Origin: Aquiluna sp. KACHI24
Lineage (GTDB): Bacteria > Actinomycetota > Actinomycetes > Actinomycetales > Microbacteriaceae
Length of the DNA stretch: 64,000 nt
Assembly: GCF_025997915.1 (NCBI RefSeq)
Contig: NZ_AP026677.1
Coordinates: 1,178,001 to 1,242,000, forward strand
Direction: 5' to 3'
The translations under genes were made by a program, and so were the position numbers. Below are positions 24,301-28,100 of this stretch, piece by piece; position 1 is the first letter of the stretch; every line of letters begins with the position of its first letter. Under the pieces are notes generated by a model. That model made no database searches. It was not told where the DNA came from and saw only the letters and a program-made list of their open reading frames with translations.

Positions 24301-25005
24301 AAGGGAACCAGAGCCGACATCATTGAAGTCGTAATAGACCTGCAATCCAGTGCCTGATGCGCGGGTGTGCATCTGCTCGCGAATCTGCTGCTGAGTTCTT
24401 GCCACTCCCCAGAGTCGGAACTCATCCATGCGACCGATGAAACCCTCGCCCATTGAGTCACGGCGATTTTGAACGGAAAACTCACCACCCACCGGCATAG
24501 TCGCTGGCGCGGCGTTGGTCTCGTAAACCTGCTCACCATCAATAAATAGCTTGAGGTTGGTGCCGTTTTTCACCCAAGCAACGTGTTGCCAAGTGTTGTA
24601 ACGAGCTTTTGCCGGGGTGTCGGTCCAGAACCAGGTTTCGTTTGGCCAGCGCAATGCCCAACCAAAGTTACCTGTTGAGTTGATCCTAAATACGTAGCCC
24701 GCAGATTTACCCACATAGGTACAGCTCCAGGCGCAGGAGATCGGATTAATCCAAGCTTCCCAGGTTCCCGCCGAACTGACCCGGAATGAGGCGTTGTCCG
24801 GGGCAAACGCGTAGTTGTTCAGTGGATCTGAAACGTTGGTTGAGTAGTCCACCGGTTCGCCGCCCGGAACCGCGCGCGCAGGAGGCTCTGGCGCGAGCAA
24901 ATTCGGGGTGGCGGCGGCGAATAAACCAATGAAGGCAATGATTGCGATGCGACGAATCCAGGAACCAAAGCTGGCCCCTCGGAATAGCCTCATCAACCTG
25001 CGCAT
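1..25005 (-). CDS. Giant multidomain surface protein/adhesin, partial (C-terminus beyond window)
   Basis: The minus-strand frame that ends in codon 3-1 and starts at ATG 25005 is open wherever I translated it along its length, giving at least 8335 codons with no stop in the window. The start is preceded by GGGGGAGG 11 nt upstream and is followed by an Arg-rich n-region and a hydrophobic core (IAIIAFIGLFAAA), a signal peptide. Approximate layout by residue: LamG-like 55-230; Gly-rich 290-550; Cys module 570-745; Gly-rich 760-960; one Ig-like domain 980-1080; predicted beta-helix 1080-3340; about 30 Big-1-like Ig modules 3370-7260, interrupted by two LamG-like domains and a six-Cys domain; five paired-Cys modules 7260-7750; about three FN3 domains 7755-8135; IPT/TIG 8145-8220; Asp-rich stalk. 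It is a paralogue of the upstream giant gene. An exported adhesin or envelope role is inferred from the domains; no ligand can be named. Confidence 0.9.
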   Translation of the reverse strand, partial: MRRLMRLFRGASFGSWIRRIAIIAFIGLFAAATPNLLAPEPPARAVPGGEPVDYSTNVSDPLNNYAFAPDNASFRVSSAGTWEAWINPISCAWSCTYVGKSAGYVFRINSTGNFGWALRWPNETWFWTDTPAKARYNTWQHVAWVKNGTNLKLFIDGEQVYETNAAPATMPVGGEFSVQNRRDSMGEGFIGRMDEFRLWGVARTQQQIREQMHTRASGTGLQVYYDFNDVGSGSLENQAPGASAATNLRVIGDLGATDVKQVFAPTAENYRTTYVFPRTYITRDGGWRVPSGVTTVDLLAVGGGGGGGAGGNTGYAGGGGGGAEVLSTESVAVVPGSNMSVVVGQGGIGGQSDADRIRYHATSGQTTVFGSIDAIGGGRGGSYGGLFVNQATGATSTTGRSSDPATGASGGGGAMYQISGAAGTAGMGNAGGGAPASGVNSNFFSAGAGGGVLGAGTAGSGVNGSGGTGGPGIYNAATRTLQYYGAGGSAKGCKAAGGTAFGATAPAADGLANTGSGGGGGGGGGGTACLGNWTTNQPGGYGASGVIAVSFAYAPAVSGFYYPFGPQTNVPLTDVIAGGWEVCYRGGYEVSGVSLATIYANCPGDYLMYAGRANGAANLQVLAAGPRAAVLTDTGTGQTPSNANGVGWYYNGSYSIGFAKEGDPLSRGSCDTNNTNPQLRLCWHTSGGNLNGGWRVGVNTSVGSGWERLILRPTAGPSAGSSEKCAPITYTQQIAGVPYTIHEFLSAANCDFTFPDGISAFDLYAVGGGGGGANNVGGGGGGGGSAFLAGVPTSGNNKTLKITVGAGGAGGVNVNSTLRHGQNGLPSFINSSTSARILTANAGNGGLTHGAGLLCGGTRVATGGAGGAAGAGGNAGASGGVGAGVGIPAGNGANGYSTNFTGTTRFFGGGGGGGGWQGQGQLNGVGGKGGGGAGAFVTATVGKAGLANTGAGGGSGEANCANGGAGASGVVMIRYQSSGVATGLALVRAAGMATAASSSAPFGVQPIVHVVDAAGQKVNANVLVTAKVMSGSNQVYVSKTVTAVNGVADFSGQDLWVGTNKSTQIVYESAGLLPATQTIQLLQRPSSITIVPDSQAVVSTPGTWVQGDFYADPSALNAVLRESDVEQRLDAGYQVNLIATNGNVDVQSPITGGNTAGSLLLSAAQDNLVKRDIKLNGPTSSLVIRASRDVIVSPGVSNDYTELQSNNGNLVLWSNATANNQGVVQVPNYVDMRSNGGDIYLAGGAATISNGVEVPGGVAAGYNGTYLNGVQLGTSAVRENVRILSSGGDIIMRGTTNQGGYGLIGYAGNRVESGAGRISMTGNTFGSSTPIALRLNLNGGGTIGSFFISQATESDAIRMAVNNDTAGSNWGLYLNEGSVQNLAATQAAIDQNGGNQWSPSTGAINNNRQLNIWGKGGIDIDVVQRTYIHGALLRANLLAETGEISINTGNKTVYFNGYSGNASYLGAAPNSPVTSSSADIKITTAYTVAEDYTYLYTNGAISVEPFANTNFDSDIYFPRSTTEIGNAQNVPAGFKLGNFVANSGDGLGYTGTRYIELNRAFSTSGPVEINGGTVRWYQQIISGGQFTVRSEYTTYADANVIVTGRNQDLRVYSEDIIYNRAGGYRFQTNGGNLLFGSNADNSGTGFIQIGSNNIFNTANGTTQKDYNTSSGAIVLAGASQMSGSFPVGYADSFTNYSHGVQIDSNNAGTKFQSGGGDILFRGRGSDSNASSFGIFVQGGLIDAGNGTVKLDGVGRNSNNVGVELSGTTGTRVRIYAGGGSNSTSSPAIEIKGRVEHTGNRRAIMIGWVASYANDNLLEARGEGGISLLAERTTGTDWASEIAGASLFSKTGPIYIGANAGNHGYYFGGTNYGAPVYLGSYTTSSVARAGLTNTYLSLDATVSTSSAAVLFEADRFYSPSDERFVVQSSGDVTIRPRSTDFITDAYVYAKMFGIGSLTVGRDNNPTFAARVLGEFYGSGPFRIYGSHVFTWGPFRTTGAGNEILFKSVFEQYHYNRSPGSGFYTNNGDITFWTGSNGQTNNNSFVHVEDGINIVSAMPASATMPNVNTDFTLPNGYLTSTGGGDIVMGSGTSTDSLGPTGVLRTFSGSYMGFMYGTGGSLNSMYSGGGDIRIRASSNVSGPIGIGIRGGKNLIAGEGAIELTVNSPVNINSRGMELGHANAGNVRILSSANENPAIKIEVSNPGTTGDAGILSGYHQNGTNNRISIQSTGQGGIVMSASNNVNSSRFGIEINGTDLLSPTGPIVLDGGAKGISFMGWYSAVGYVNLGSCTTANMPTGFNCATSLVPSSSADVTVRGNYIPIYGDNRYLSFRTEGNIVVEPSVGNNFTSLLNFYANTSNLVPESVRLGKDSTTAVADTYTRQTLTAKKSVELYGRDIYSNGDIRVLNNSSQAGEGGIRLKASKSIWTAANRFDTNGSPIVMWANSSDTEGVIRLWDGAQVCSAATFNAVADGTATLNSCRTTGGADIHLGGGAGTSSPTVASGPNATVPAGFAEGYGTVNYAGHLGGQSGGNGYLSGVMLGFLTSNAAATNINSGGADITIRGKATENTSVWSSQDSMAFGIMAMGSSANVSGINASGGKILLHGECQNAQNYVSCGGVMLNAFAQEATNHWSGTSTFADKYVVQSTNTASNAIQILGVTRGSIQHGFYSPHGLTFRNQNGGGVVIRSNRINNSSWSTAFEPKFRWDVTGDIALEPVATAFAGVEVYGRYHEANLYSNQYLSTPKSFRYGTPGNNQTISLQRGSISVSKTIEIHAGSFEITSTAETNALVANEPGGHITVKALNNINLPNSKNVLANSAPIVLWSNASGANAGFIQLTGTISTTYSPTVSSSVGAPIFLGGGATANPLYYGGASIESPAGSAFSTAVTPTLPGVKISSSTINSGQGLLKISGRFSGLGTAPNAEGVNVSSSVLNATSGNIDIFGSSPQRGSGVFLQPGTRVQTTTGDILIDAEQTSTTANDYYPALAIQQSTIRSTDGSIDLRGAKALDTDDAYSGISLYWSTVESNGDIKLESPTSILNMSQLVYVGTGQNSATSSASVSFIAKRINASGARVAASGNLVIEPTGQSFEGPANSTIFNWAIPVSDFSNVRIGKAGSNTSQSLNQGTISAAIRVPGNIEVHASQLNATAPIASTTTSGVVDLRLTTGFNGTSSVTSNNGVVKIRANALTLGASATVNAGTGAVEIGSATSGTAIRILSAAAKSAAATSTLNISTTDLAKVTAGYLRIGASNAGNITIENPLVRDQAGSNTIKFTTAGSVANTTGNNLSVSNLAVVAGGSIRLSSEYASATPSKLALNSSNLTAGNVQFSQLAADYTPETVDGVNPVFGVATSARASQVPSVESTTVYQNAVVNPNPRLNLIDAYAQTLNERNTLAGDYRFQVTASAAAELAGSTTSNAVNGTATFNNLKFVGAPGAYPLTFQVFSGATLVDSVTTGNYELLSSLPSRLQIQWSNRGGVAGGSVFEAPKVTLIDDGGNPIAVEPYASATISATITGPNGQILAGSHSRAVSGLATFSNLAIAGRTGTNYTVEFSVVVQGQTESKTISAAINNFTLQPGAPVSMRILSQPSDIVAGKTFSPTVSLEILDAYGNRVTSNNSLEVKPVFAGANNYLSESGSVTASAGVIEFANLGFTRAGSYEIGFENVSTSPLATVTSSQFVVSPSSAHSLVWDIQPSDVVARATMTAPRLKIFDAFGNHVSGDSATTVTLKLLSSASATVTPNSSAGFTKRASGGYVTFDALAIGALADTYSLQVDTASNNGTSLAGNLGGASGQFQITPGAVFSLEVVTAASSAKAGQAFGTQPVVRAKDRDGSVVPTSATVSMSVNQIATFGVSSSTAVSGVATFSGAGVQGAAGNYVLTYSLTDNGTTVTATQPIVLAAGSAAKLQIKEQPVNKKTGANFPANAPQIRLLDAFDNEVTNSNSVTATATLVSSTGSALATTINKTGKSFDTSGVASFQDFNFVATPGTYRIVFTASGLEPVTSSQFVVTVADASVLTWQTAPPSTLVTGTNMPTSILEIKDAYGNRVTTDNSTVVTITAANGTTTSGVSAVASNGLVTFDRFNLIAIPGSYSLNFNATNGSVASINNVSISNSVTVTNDVATNIQIELNGLTTPKAGLPFEFGQSGYLRAKIVDRFGNTVSSGVDSSLRVTISATAVGLSGTLGATAVNGVATFTNNNLVLSGVANSSYNLLFNAQTTRAALISGRQSVALEAGAASKVQITQQPATSAQTDISMSAGAVAIYDAWDNQVATSSNVVLQLWRSGASLSQSVSAAASGTHTFASVSYAVAPNTGYQLRYFIQGNEADAVLSRTFEIKSGNPAKVRVLTQPAASATINASIADFSVEILDKDNYRVNTGVDVGLNLALTDASGNSASGSVINPTATASNGVATFSAIAISASPAAYKLKVSGTGSYSGITFTLSNNVVVANGAPASIRLSGTSGGTSTAIRFDGVNQYAKTLDQVIPSGSSFTVESWIKPDSDYAQSGTVVSQGSVWNPADRFTLTVEPDKFITLRVGDEVSNIATGASVSANAWSHLAVSVEGGQGSSTVKLFINGVERYSGTYVVNGMNPAFYVGRNFYTTEKYFDGAIDQVKVWSRALTLSEIVRSSAAYGATDADGRISGLKSHYDFEDISTDRVFDVSGNGKHLFINRISETNLTTFLDASVRSSVTGSLWTDLTNQGNSATLESAIGAAGPQYASTNGGALNFSSARATRGNFANDIIPTGSSGNYTKQVWFRLGANSPGNNNLFSSATLNGHALFVPNGVLSAGHNGTWNHVETDISSTRTQWRLVTVVYNASVSSMKLFVDGQYVQIRNSVPNIAAGGSGGSFLGAFVEGNYLDGDIAQVALYGRALSDAEVTSFYDSTKTRFHGGSLPSLATTRPANLQAKSGVAITATPQVQILDAYGNVVTTGAGSNSTISVRVMPSSTYGQRASLLNSGAETLRVELAATAGVASFNGLTLGGKAGSYVLAFEIANPIADSELAKVELVAGQAAGLAILRQPMGPFESETQVGGSVANAPKVAIADSYGNPVLSATSSIAVAISSSDQLAAFTSSTTVVETEQGVATFDNLKFQGSDQVSHQFVFSATISGQAKSVVSAQFGLLHGEATRIEILQVPHWKTVEFGVPSLGAQLGSDHPNVASRSCPVGYALDGISYRNVSGSGSSITMISGSCVAVLYDGSVSASTRIQLAAHSTNNDSPSQPLNVLTCPTGQVITEILNKNRVDIAWPSSIAIKCGSPSALATETWVPAGSSASTHPNGPTCSASDVLVGLRLEYGDIIDGFHGYCSTLDVTDPALAGHETGTDFANHAVIRLKDSVGNITVRDSLTKVTIVIASGIGGELSGATEVTVVNGVATFSNVAFSGRVTPASAVDGEANLYSFRFQTDNIQSEPTPEIRLIHSAPVSLSTEVSPRSVEAGLTASDFVVSVRDVFGNVVTDWTRPGASWASIQNVEAVYSSSPRTSTMSYTATTKPGALIKSGAGAGFATISDVVIGARATTSHEVRFTLPGTDVSLSQTVHVIGGAAVKLTTSNTVAVPSEVIAGQPISPGPTIRIMDAWGNLTTASATVSATIFYANSVDLEVTESAANSGVATFANFATTGSASLTPDYKLKFGIVGVANYSLTSEAFMVLPAAPASLRFLSGGNVATGESGIALKGTNGNGIRMEILDAYGNRASDSTTVVTAAVSSGSATALNGRSTRAVAGVVTFNNLTMNAIAQSGYKITFTAANVGEPVHAQTLESQPFTLLAGTAAQLDIVTNSAAIRSNRVFGQLPVLRILDAQGSLVNTGPNSTLSATVTVGLVSSSGTIPDFAGTKTVEAVGGVIDFAGKNLKLDGLVGDYVLTYTITNTNGQVIKTSETIELQAGDVSAIEFLSAAPTRIQVGKTFTPTPVAHLVDSRGNRVRLDSSSKVKLELVDGSVVVASTSEAVASNGVVSFANTSFSAAVGNYQLRVKITEVEGDAQATASGEVATSSAFPMIHGDPTKFEIIGDPSTNSYVVGSVYPSFSIRVLDMFGNVTSTDSSVDVRVSVSALGTPQFQRHSNALVTSENGEATFSNYILVARPGDYELSLAAEWMGNDLAFDANTFSVTVVHAAPAQLSVVTSAAGAKSRLAFTTQPSVEIRDAFGNLATSATGTVTMSVSGGVSASFSVSPSANISGGYATFSNVALYGKVANYNLTYRYNPGNGGINTSEQISLQPGNPFQLAMKNQLSDTTRAGELLTTQPVVRVLDMDDNLVTWDSSTVVSIGLSANNGNGALLQSDGLNEVTNLADRQATANSGEASFTGLKFKGSLGYSYSFEVSASGLVQTTTNEFRVTPGPVGLFQILSQPVGGVNGEVLGGSSQQNNFTQIRLKDRFGNEISDDNNTVISAAIHSGNGGSLAGTTSAKASLGLVSFDGLKLSGLVSESYTLKFTAGNTFGVSNAITLSPAAPSQLTVVSKLTNASAGVGFQPVELRVTDFSGNLINNASGVVSAIASGGGSVDLGATALTSGTLSPVVTIGGRVGNYTITYRVAYGSTVLSATHDVALSYGAGTRIGIVTQPAASGTQTGGAFTPQPVVELRDAFGNRVPLAGVQVSAILHNPSSSNVVQKATYAGSTSANVWSVATGTESDLPTPVAVTDANGTATFNDLAVVGIPGYSYQLRFEAQGYLSSSPTVDFTLTTANPHELYIASQGVGAVVAGEESLGSYEIRLRDRFRNVITSNNSSAITMRIKVDANDSSVGRGGVLIAPNGATTTLTFSAGVAQFNGYKLGGLVGTQYNFQFVAQSLGLISEDSQTRTVTPGAPVELKFSQSPTLVTVGQQFPSDQRPVLKLVDQYGNVVTQANPINIAVTISPATGTVRVGSLPTLNNGVFDLSNIDVLGTPGVDYFLTFTPDLNGLSPITSPAFRVLAGAPTDINVIQSPVGGITGQELAVQPGIELVDAAGNRVGAVSNIEFRVQLLRGNDVYEAGAAGIPYLRVTDSPYVATSGLFNFEGIKVGGQTGQDFRLKIESTNLATTLSATTSVFRLSNDEASEMVITREMVANDGDIASATRAAFTTQPQLKLYDSFSNLVENDSSTRIIAVLNGGGGAQLVGQRVAIAQSGVVTFQNLGVRGALTQSYSITFREASDEEYRTYVLDDSSSGSPALTPQTITNPTSKVFTLNPGPAAYFELAVGLGNNQLSGAVATTQPQLRIYDQDGNLASTSAGIQVNASLTAGANGSLAGTTVATFQNGIANFTNLALSGTPVESYTVTYAAGSMTAVTQAGLFVNRTPSLTLSYQNTVYAPGKTVSPTVATQSDGVLSFTVAAASSAICSVNGATGLVTILGAGECRVDLAQAQFDVSVSGAVRGSWLAASTDFTFTIAKAEQAPIVSTISGSQTIAPAFGQTGPDTYRVSRLFGQSIELSFTGGTVTASPTFELTTSPQLVAAGQNIQPCIRVGNTLFPGNVQLVSGVPAATCRVLVTLPGSANYNPVSTALDVVVTPTEQSTVSMVSNPVVDFGGQQRLFAAGGNGIGAVTFQVVSGQDKCRVIDTPSGSFVEGTGAGSCDIRAIKAASVNYFVAQSLTQSFTVQKANQFIRFTSVIPQAPKPKTAPGALAVNYEYTPTAVASSRLQVAISIGQETDASGSPIVSACSYDGTKITFEGPGRCLVVAQQLGNDNYLAAPSVSQLIEVDRLNQTITFEEIEDVEFGDPAFQLVATSNAGLPVRFTQAPSFSSEICSVTETGLLTVGQAGTCEVFAVQAGNQTYRAAPMVKQRFEVLPKPAAKPFIVSVASANESLKVSFREPSYRGGSPITAYELVATNVSTSATVVSYACLPLPTEPQYDASGSPIVTPQGTVDCVIDGLTNEEEYTIKVAAITGYGAGEFSDASQPVMPLPNYAAPQELTAISNATDAILNWSEPLALDGEFLRYDVFVRPVGTNQYTQLDSISSYSASTSEIALEELPLAPIVEPTVSASVTVSASVAVNQVPMFARLFSVNPPPFAMPMFNQRALLPVPQVYNVPQQGQMANNYEFMIITVTDVTSTSNAINTAMVQQRLLVRPSSPATLSAQAVGPDMLIAWSGSVFDGGSNIIDYTVKVNGEVVTVSPTPSTAIFANWQWSTTYNVEVTSRNEIGFSTPTTFTLVTPADPTPPPSSQSLAAEVFEKMPQMYSFTPKVVQPGALVTVDGYKLDRLQSLKLGGKPVQYIVYSDKKLVFKVPVDMAADTYSVEHFSDWGRVIVQDAITVAGSPVNEDFDPVKPDPENPVDPTDPDDSGNGEDPRDPDDLDGDGNPTNTDDDIDGDGIVNGDDSDIDNDTINNPRDPNPVVPNDPSEALPGDDDESSESEGVTPGEKPA
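9060..9600 (-). other. Six-cysteine three-repeat domain inserted in the Ig array
   Basis: Between an Ig strand reading RIEILQVP and the next D-x-x-G-N motif (KDSVGNITVRD) the frame encodes about 180 residues with six cysteines. They come in three similar sections: RSCPVGYALDGI...SGSC, LTCPTGQVITEI...IKC and PTCSASDVLVGL...GYC. The Cys-x(3-6)-[LV]-x-[GE]-[IL] spacing repeats about every 55-60 residues, suggesting internal three-fold symmetry with a disulfide per repeat. The surrounding Ig array is almost Cys-free. I do not recognise the family. Confidence 0.6.
10330..11690 (-). other. Two LamG-like lectin-type domains nested in the Ig array
   Basis: The frame encodes two concanavalin/LamG-like domains in series. 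The first contains FTVESWIKPDSDYAQSG, WSHLAVSVEGG, VKLFINGVERYSG and GAIDQVKVWSRALTLSEI. The second contains YTKQVWFRLGANSPGNN, WRLVTVVYNASV, MKLFVDGQYVQI and GDIAQVALYGRALSDAEV. The W-x-H-x-x-V, hydrophobic-F-[IV]-D/N-G and G-x-I/M-D-x-[VF] signatures are typical of LamG/pentraxin-like carbohydrate-binding folds. They interrupt the D-x-x-G-N array, placing a probable glycan-binding unit mid-stalk. Confidence 0.7.
14990..21760 (-). repeat. Predicted beta-helical region with five super-repeats (partial giant protein)
   Basis: Ser/Asn/Gly/Val-rich sequence made of short strands such as SGGGDIIMRG and TTGDILIDA, similar to right-handed beta-helix regions of filamentous haemagglutinin-type proteins. 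A recognisable unit with N-G-[DN/S]-[IL]-x-[LFM]-[WG]-[SAT]-[ND] followed by a strand and a later G-G-[GA] block occurs five times, near 21385, 20110, 18905, 17710 and 16555, a spacing of about 1.15-1.28 kb. The region ends at a conserved junction (VDGVNPVFGVATSARAS) also present in the paralogue. Confidence 0.6.
22120..24125 (-). repeat. Gly-rich low-complexity tracts (GGN codon runs) flanking a Cys module
   Basis: On the plus strand these appear as runs of ccaccaccgcc, densest near 22655-22712, 23430-23462 and 24036-24108; in the coding frame they are Gly-Gly-Gly tracts. They alternate with short strands such as VVVGQGGIGG and KITVGAGGAGG. Because the unit is a codon, copy-number slippage would keep the reading frame. 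Confidence 0.8.
22770..23300 (-). other. Cys-containing globular module between the Gly-rich tracts
   Basis: About 175 residues with motifs WEVCYRGGYEVSG, IYANCPGDYLMYAGR, VLAAGPRAAVLTDTG, NGVGWYYNGSYSIGFA, SRGSCD, LRLCWHTSGG, LNGGWRVG and WERLIL. At least five cysteines and many aromatic residues indicate a compact, disulfide-stabilised extracellular domain. The complete giant paralogue has a second LamG-like domain in the equivalent place instead. The family is not recognised with certainty. Confidence 0.6.
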
Positions 25006-25092
25006 AGCGCGTACTGCCTCCCCCTGATTGGTGTGCACTCCGATCAGGAAGCTTCAGATTAGCCTTGCAAGCTGACAGGGAAAAATGGCGTA

Positions 25093-25106
25093 TTCGGATA
25101 ACCGAA
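25093..25106. promoter_or_regulatory. Palindrome TTCGG-N4-CCGAA upstream of the partial giant gene (putative operator)
   Basis: A 14-bp inverted repeat with 5-bp arms and a 4-bp AT centre (ATAA on the plus strand) lies 88 bp upstream of ATG 25005. The same arms and spacing occur upstream of the other giant gene at nearly the same distance. It overlaps the left arm of a longer inverted repeat (25104-25148). The regulator is unknown; it may be a shared operator or part of a promoter. Confidence 0.55.
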
Positions 25107-25148
25107 CATTTTCAGAGGTCACTTTTGAAACTCACTTCAAAAATGTTC
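25104..25148. other. Long inverted repeat in the spacer between the giant genes
   Basis: Arms GAACATTTT (25104-25112) and AAAATGTTC (25140-25148) are perfect 9-bp complements separated by 27 nt. An alternative inner hairpin (TTTTGAA / TTCAAAA, about 25123-25142) shares bases with the right arm. The structure starts 3 nt after the stop codon of the upstream giant gene. It is AT-rich with no clean T-run, so it is a weak terminator candidate or a 3'-end/attenuation structure. Confidence 0.4.
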
Positions 25149-25150
25149 CG

Positions 25151-28100
25151 CTATGGACGATCTCCCCTATTTCTCGAGAGTAACCACAGGCTTGCACCCG
25201 CAATCAAGAGAGCGATCAGTAACCACCACAGCATCAAAGTTGGCTCGGCTCTGCCTGCGGGGAGTGCGACTTCAGATTGCGTCTCATCACCGGGCTCGAC
25301 CTCGGGCTCGGAACCATCACCGTCAGCCGAGTCGCCACCAGGATTATCCGACCCTGAACCAGAATCATTGCCCGAGTCCTCAGGGCGATTGTTACCAGAA
25401 TCACTGCTGTCCGAACCGCCATTTGAGGATCCGTTATCCGAGGAACCGTTGCCATCGTTTGGTACCTCTGGTGATTCGGTGTTACCGGTCTCAGGTGATT
25501 CGGTTTGATCGGTATCTGGGCTGTCGGTGGACGGGCTTTCAGTAATGGGGCTCTCGGTGAGCGAACCTGTAATTACCGTGATGGCGTCGATGACTGTCAC
25601 CTTGCCGAATTCGGAGAAGTGCTCAATGTTGTAGGTGCCAGGCTGCGTACCAAGTGGAACCCTGAAACGTAGTTCGGTAGCACTTACCGCAGTGAAGTCA
25701 ACCTTTACGCCGCCAAGTCTCAGCTCGTTGATTGCGTTCAGCTTGGTACCACCAACCTCGACGACCTGCCCTGGGCGAACCAGCTTTGGAATGAAGTTCT
25801 GCATGGCTGGCAGGCGAACCAAAAGCTCTGTACCTGAGTTCAACGAAACCGCAGGTGGGGTCGGGGTGGTGTGCTGAGCAGATGCAATTGCTCCGAATCC
25901 TGCAGCGCTCCTAGCCCTGACCTCAATCCGGTAGAGAGTTGAGTCCGTCAGCGGTGAAATCTCACACATGCGAATTTGGATGTTGGCACAGATCACCTGG
26001 CCGTTTGCCCTCACCTCGTAGTCATCGATGGGGAAACCACCATCGAAGTTTGGAGCACCCCAACTTGCGATGATCTTGGTCGGGTCGGTGGTATCAAGGG
26101 TCAACTGTGTTGGAGCTTCCGGGGTTGACAGGCCAAGCTTCACACCCATCGCCGTGTTGATGGTTTGCGAGGTTGAGTGCTCATCGGTGACGGTCACGAC
26201 GCGAATCTCGTAACCCACCAGGTTCGATGCGGTTGCAACCTGTGACTGAGAAGAGGCGAGACGGATAAAGCCCATTGGACCCTGGTTCACAGCACCGAAA
26301 ACAACGACTCTCGATCTCACCTGGAAGGCGTTTACAAACACCGGCTGAACTTGGTTGACGATTTGGCTAATCGTGCCTGAAGAACTCATGGAGGTGACGT
26401 CAACTGCAGTTGTGGTGGCGCTTTGAGTTGTCACAGCTTGGGTTGGAGTCTGCGGTGGGGTTGAACCCTGAGGCCAGACGTAAACGTCATAGCGCAGGAA
26501 GTTACCCGAAACTGCAGCGGGTGGGGTCCACTCCATGACCAGGTTTGCACCTGATATGCCAGCCTGCAGCTGTGTGACTGAAATCTCTGCGTTGGTCGGA
26601 GTTAGTGCAGCCGTCGCGCTTGAGTAGCGACCGATACCAGCCGCAGTTATCGCAGCAACACGAGCGGTGTAATTGCGACCATTTGGAATACCTACCATGG
26701 TACAGCTCAATGGTGCACTCGTGCTACAAGCTGAGTTCACATAGCGATCGCCCGATGCAACATCCGTCACCTCAAGTCGGTAGCCGATGATGCTCGAACC
26801 ACCCGTGTAGCTAGGTTGGGTGAATCCAACCGTGAACCACTGGTTACCAACCGCTGCGGATAGAAGTGCAGGCGAAGATGCCTGGTCTGGGGTCACTTTG
26901 AAGAAACGGGTGACTGGGGCAGCCGCTGCATAGCGACCATCACCCGGCTGAGAAGCAACGACGGAGCAGTCACCAGCTGAGGTCAGAGTTAGTAGACCAT
27001 CGGTCGTCACGGTACACGCAGTCACGCCAGCAGATACGGTGTAGCGAACCGGTAGACCAGATGAGGCTTGGGCAGTGAGCCTTGAGGTTGGAGTTCCGTA
27101 GACCATGTCATCTGGCTGCGGGAAGCTAATCACCTGGTTGAGCTGACCGACAGTCAAGATCAACTTCGCAGTCGCAGCCGCGAATTGCGCGTTACCGGCT
27201 TGGGTCGCTGTGATCTCACAGGTGCCGGTTCCCAGCATGGTTACCGTGCTCTGAGAGAGGCTACATATCGCGGGCGAGTAACTGGTTTGCGCCGATGCCT
27301 GCACCTCAAGCCCACGGGTGATAGCGAAGCTAACACTCAGTCCTGAAGAAGCCGACGCGGCTAGCTGGTAGCTCTGTCCCGGGAGCAACATACCTGGAAC
27401 AGCGGAGGTGAAGGTAACAACCTGGACCTGCTTAGAGAAGGTAAAGATTGCTACTGGGCTTGATGCAGTGTTGTAGTTCGTTGACGCATTCTTTTGAGCG
27501 CCAACCTCACACCAGCCATTTGTCGTTGCTCGAAGCTTGTTGCCATCAACAATCGAACAGGTGGCAGTTCCGACTCCGGAGGAAACCTGGTAGCTGACTG
27601 TTCCAGGACCTGAGCCACCAATTGTGAATAGCTCTAAATCGCCAACCGAGGTCTCGCGCGAGTTACCGATCGTTAGTGCAGCCTGAGCGATCTTGCGAAC
27701 CGTGATGCGCTGACCCGCAGATAACGCTGGCTCGAAGTTCTGATCTCCATCTTGGATTACACGAACGGTACAGCTGGCGGTGGTGTCCTCAGTGGCATCG
27801 CCAAACATCATCAACTGGTTACCAAATGCCCTACAGGTTCCGGAGGCAAAGTATTCAGGTGTTGCGGTTGAGGATCCACCTGAATGTGTCAGGGTCAGCA
27901 CCTGACCATAGTCAACAAAGTTAGGGCTGGTCATCAGAAGCGTGGTCTGAGTCGCCTTCAGAATCACCAGGTTCACATCAAGCACGTTCTGCTTGTAATA
28001 GGTGCCGTCGGCAACGGAAACCCTGATCACACAGGTGCCAGCTTCAACAATGGTTGCAACTCCGGTCGATCCGTTGACCGTGCAGTACTGAGTGGTGGTT

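Noticed and set aside
1-25005. Possible frameshifts or several separate genes in the left 25 kb
   Set aside because: Sampled codons near 6000, 9000-9600, 11400, 12000, 18000, 22500, 22800-23340 and at both ends all lie in one frame and give continuous domain sequence.
25178-25264. Canonical LPxTG sortase signal
   Set aside because: Residues read LPAGRAEPT; no Thr-Gly pair follows LPA, so only a sorting-like layout can be claimed.
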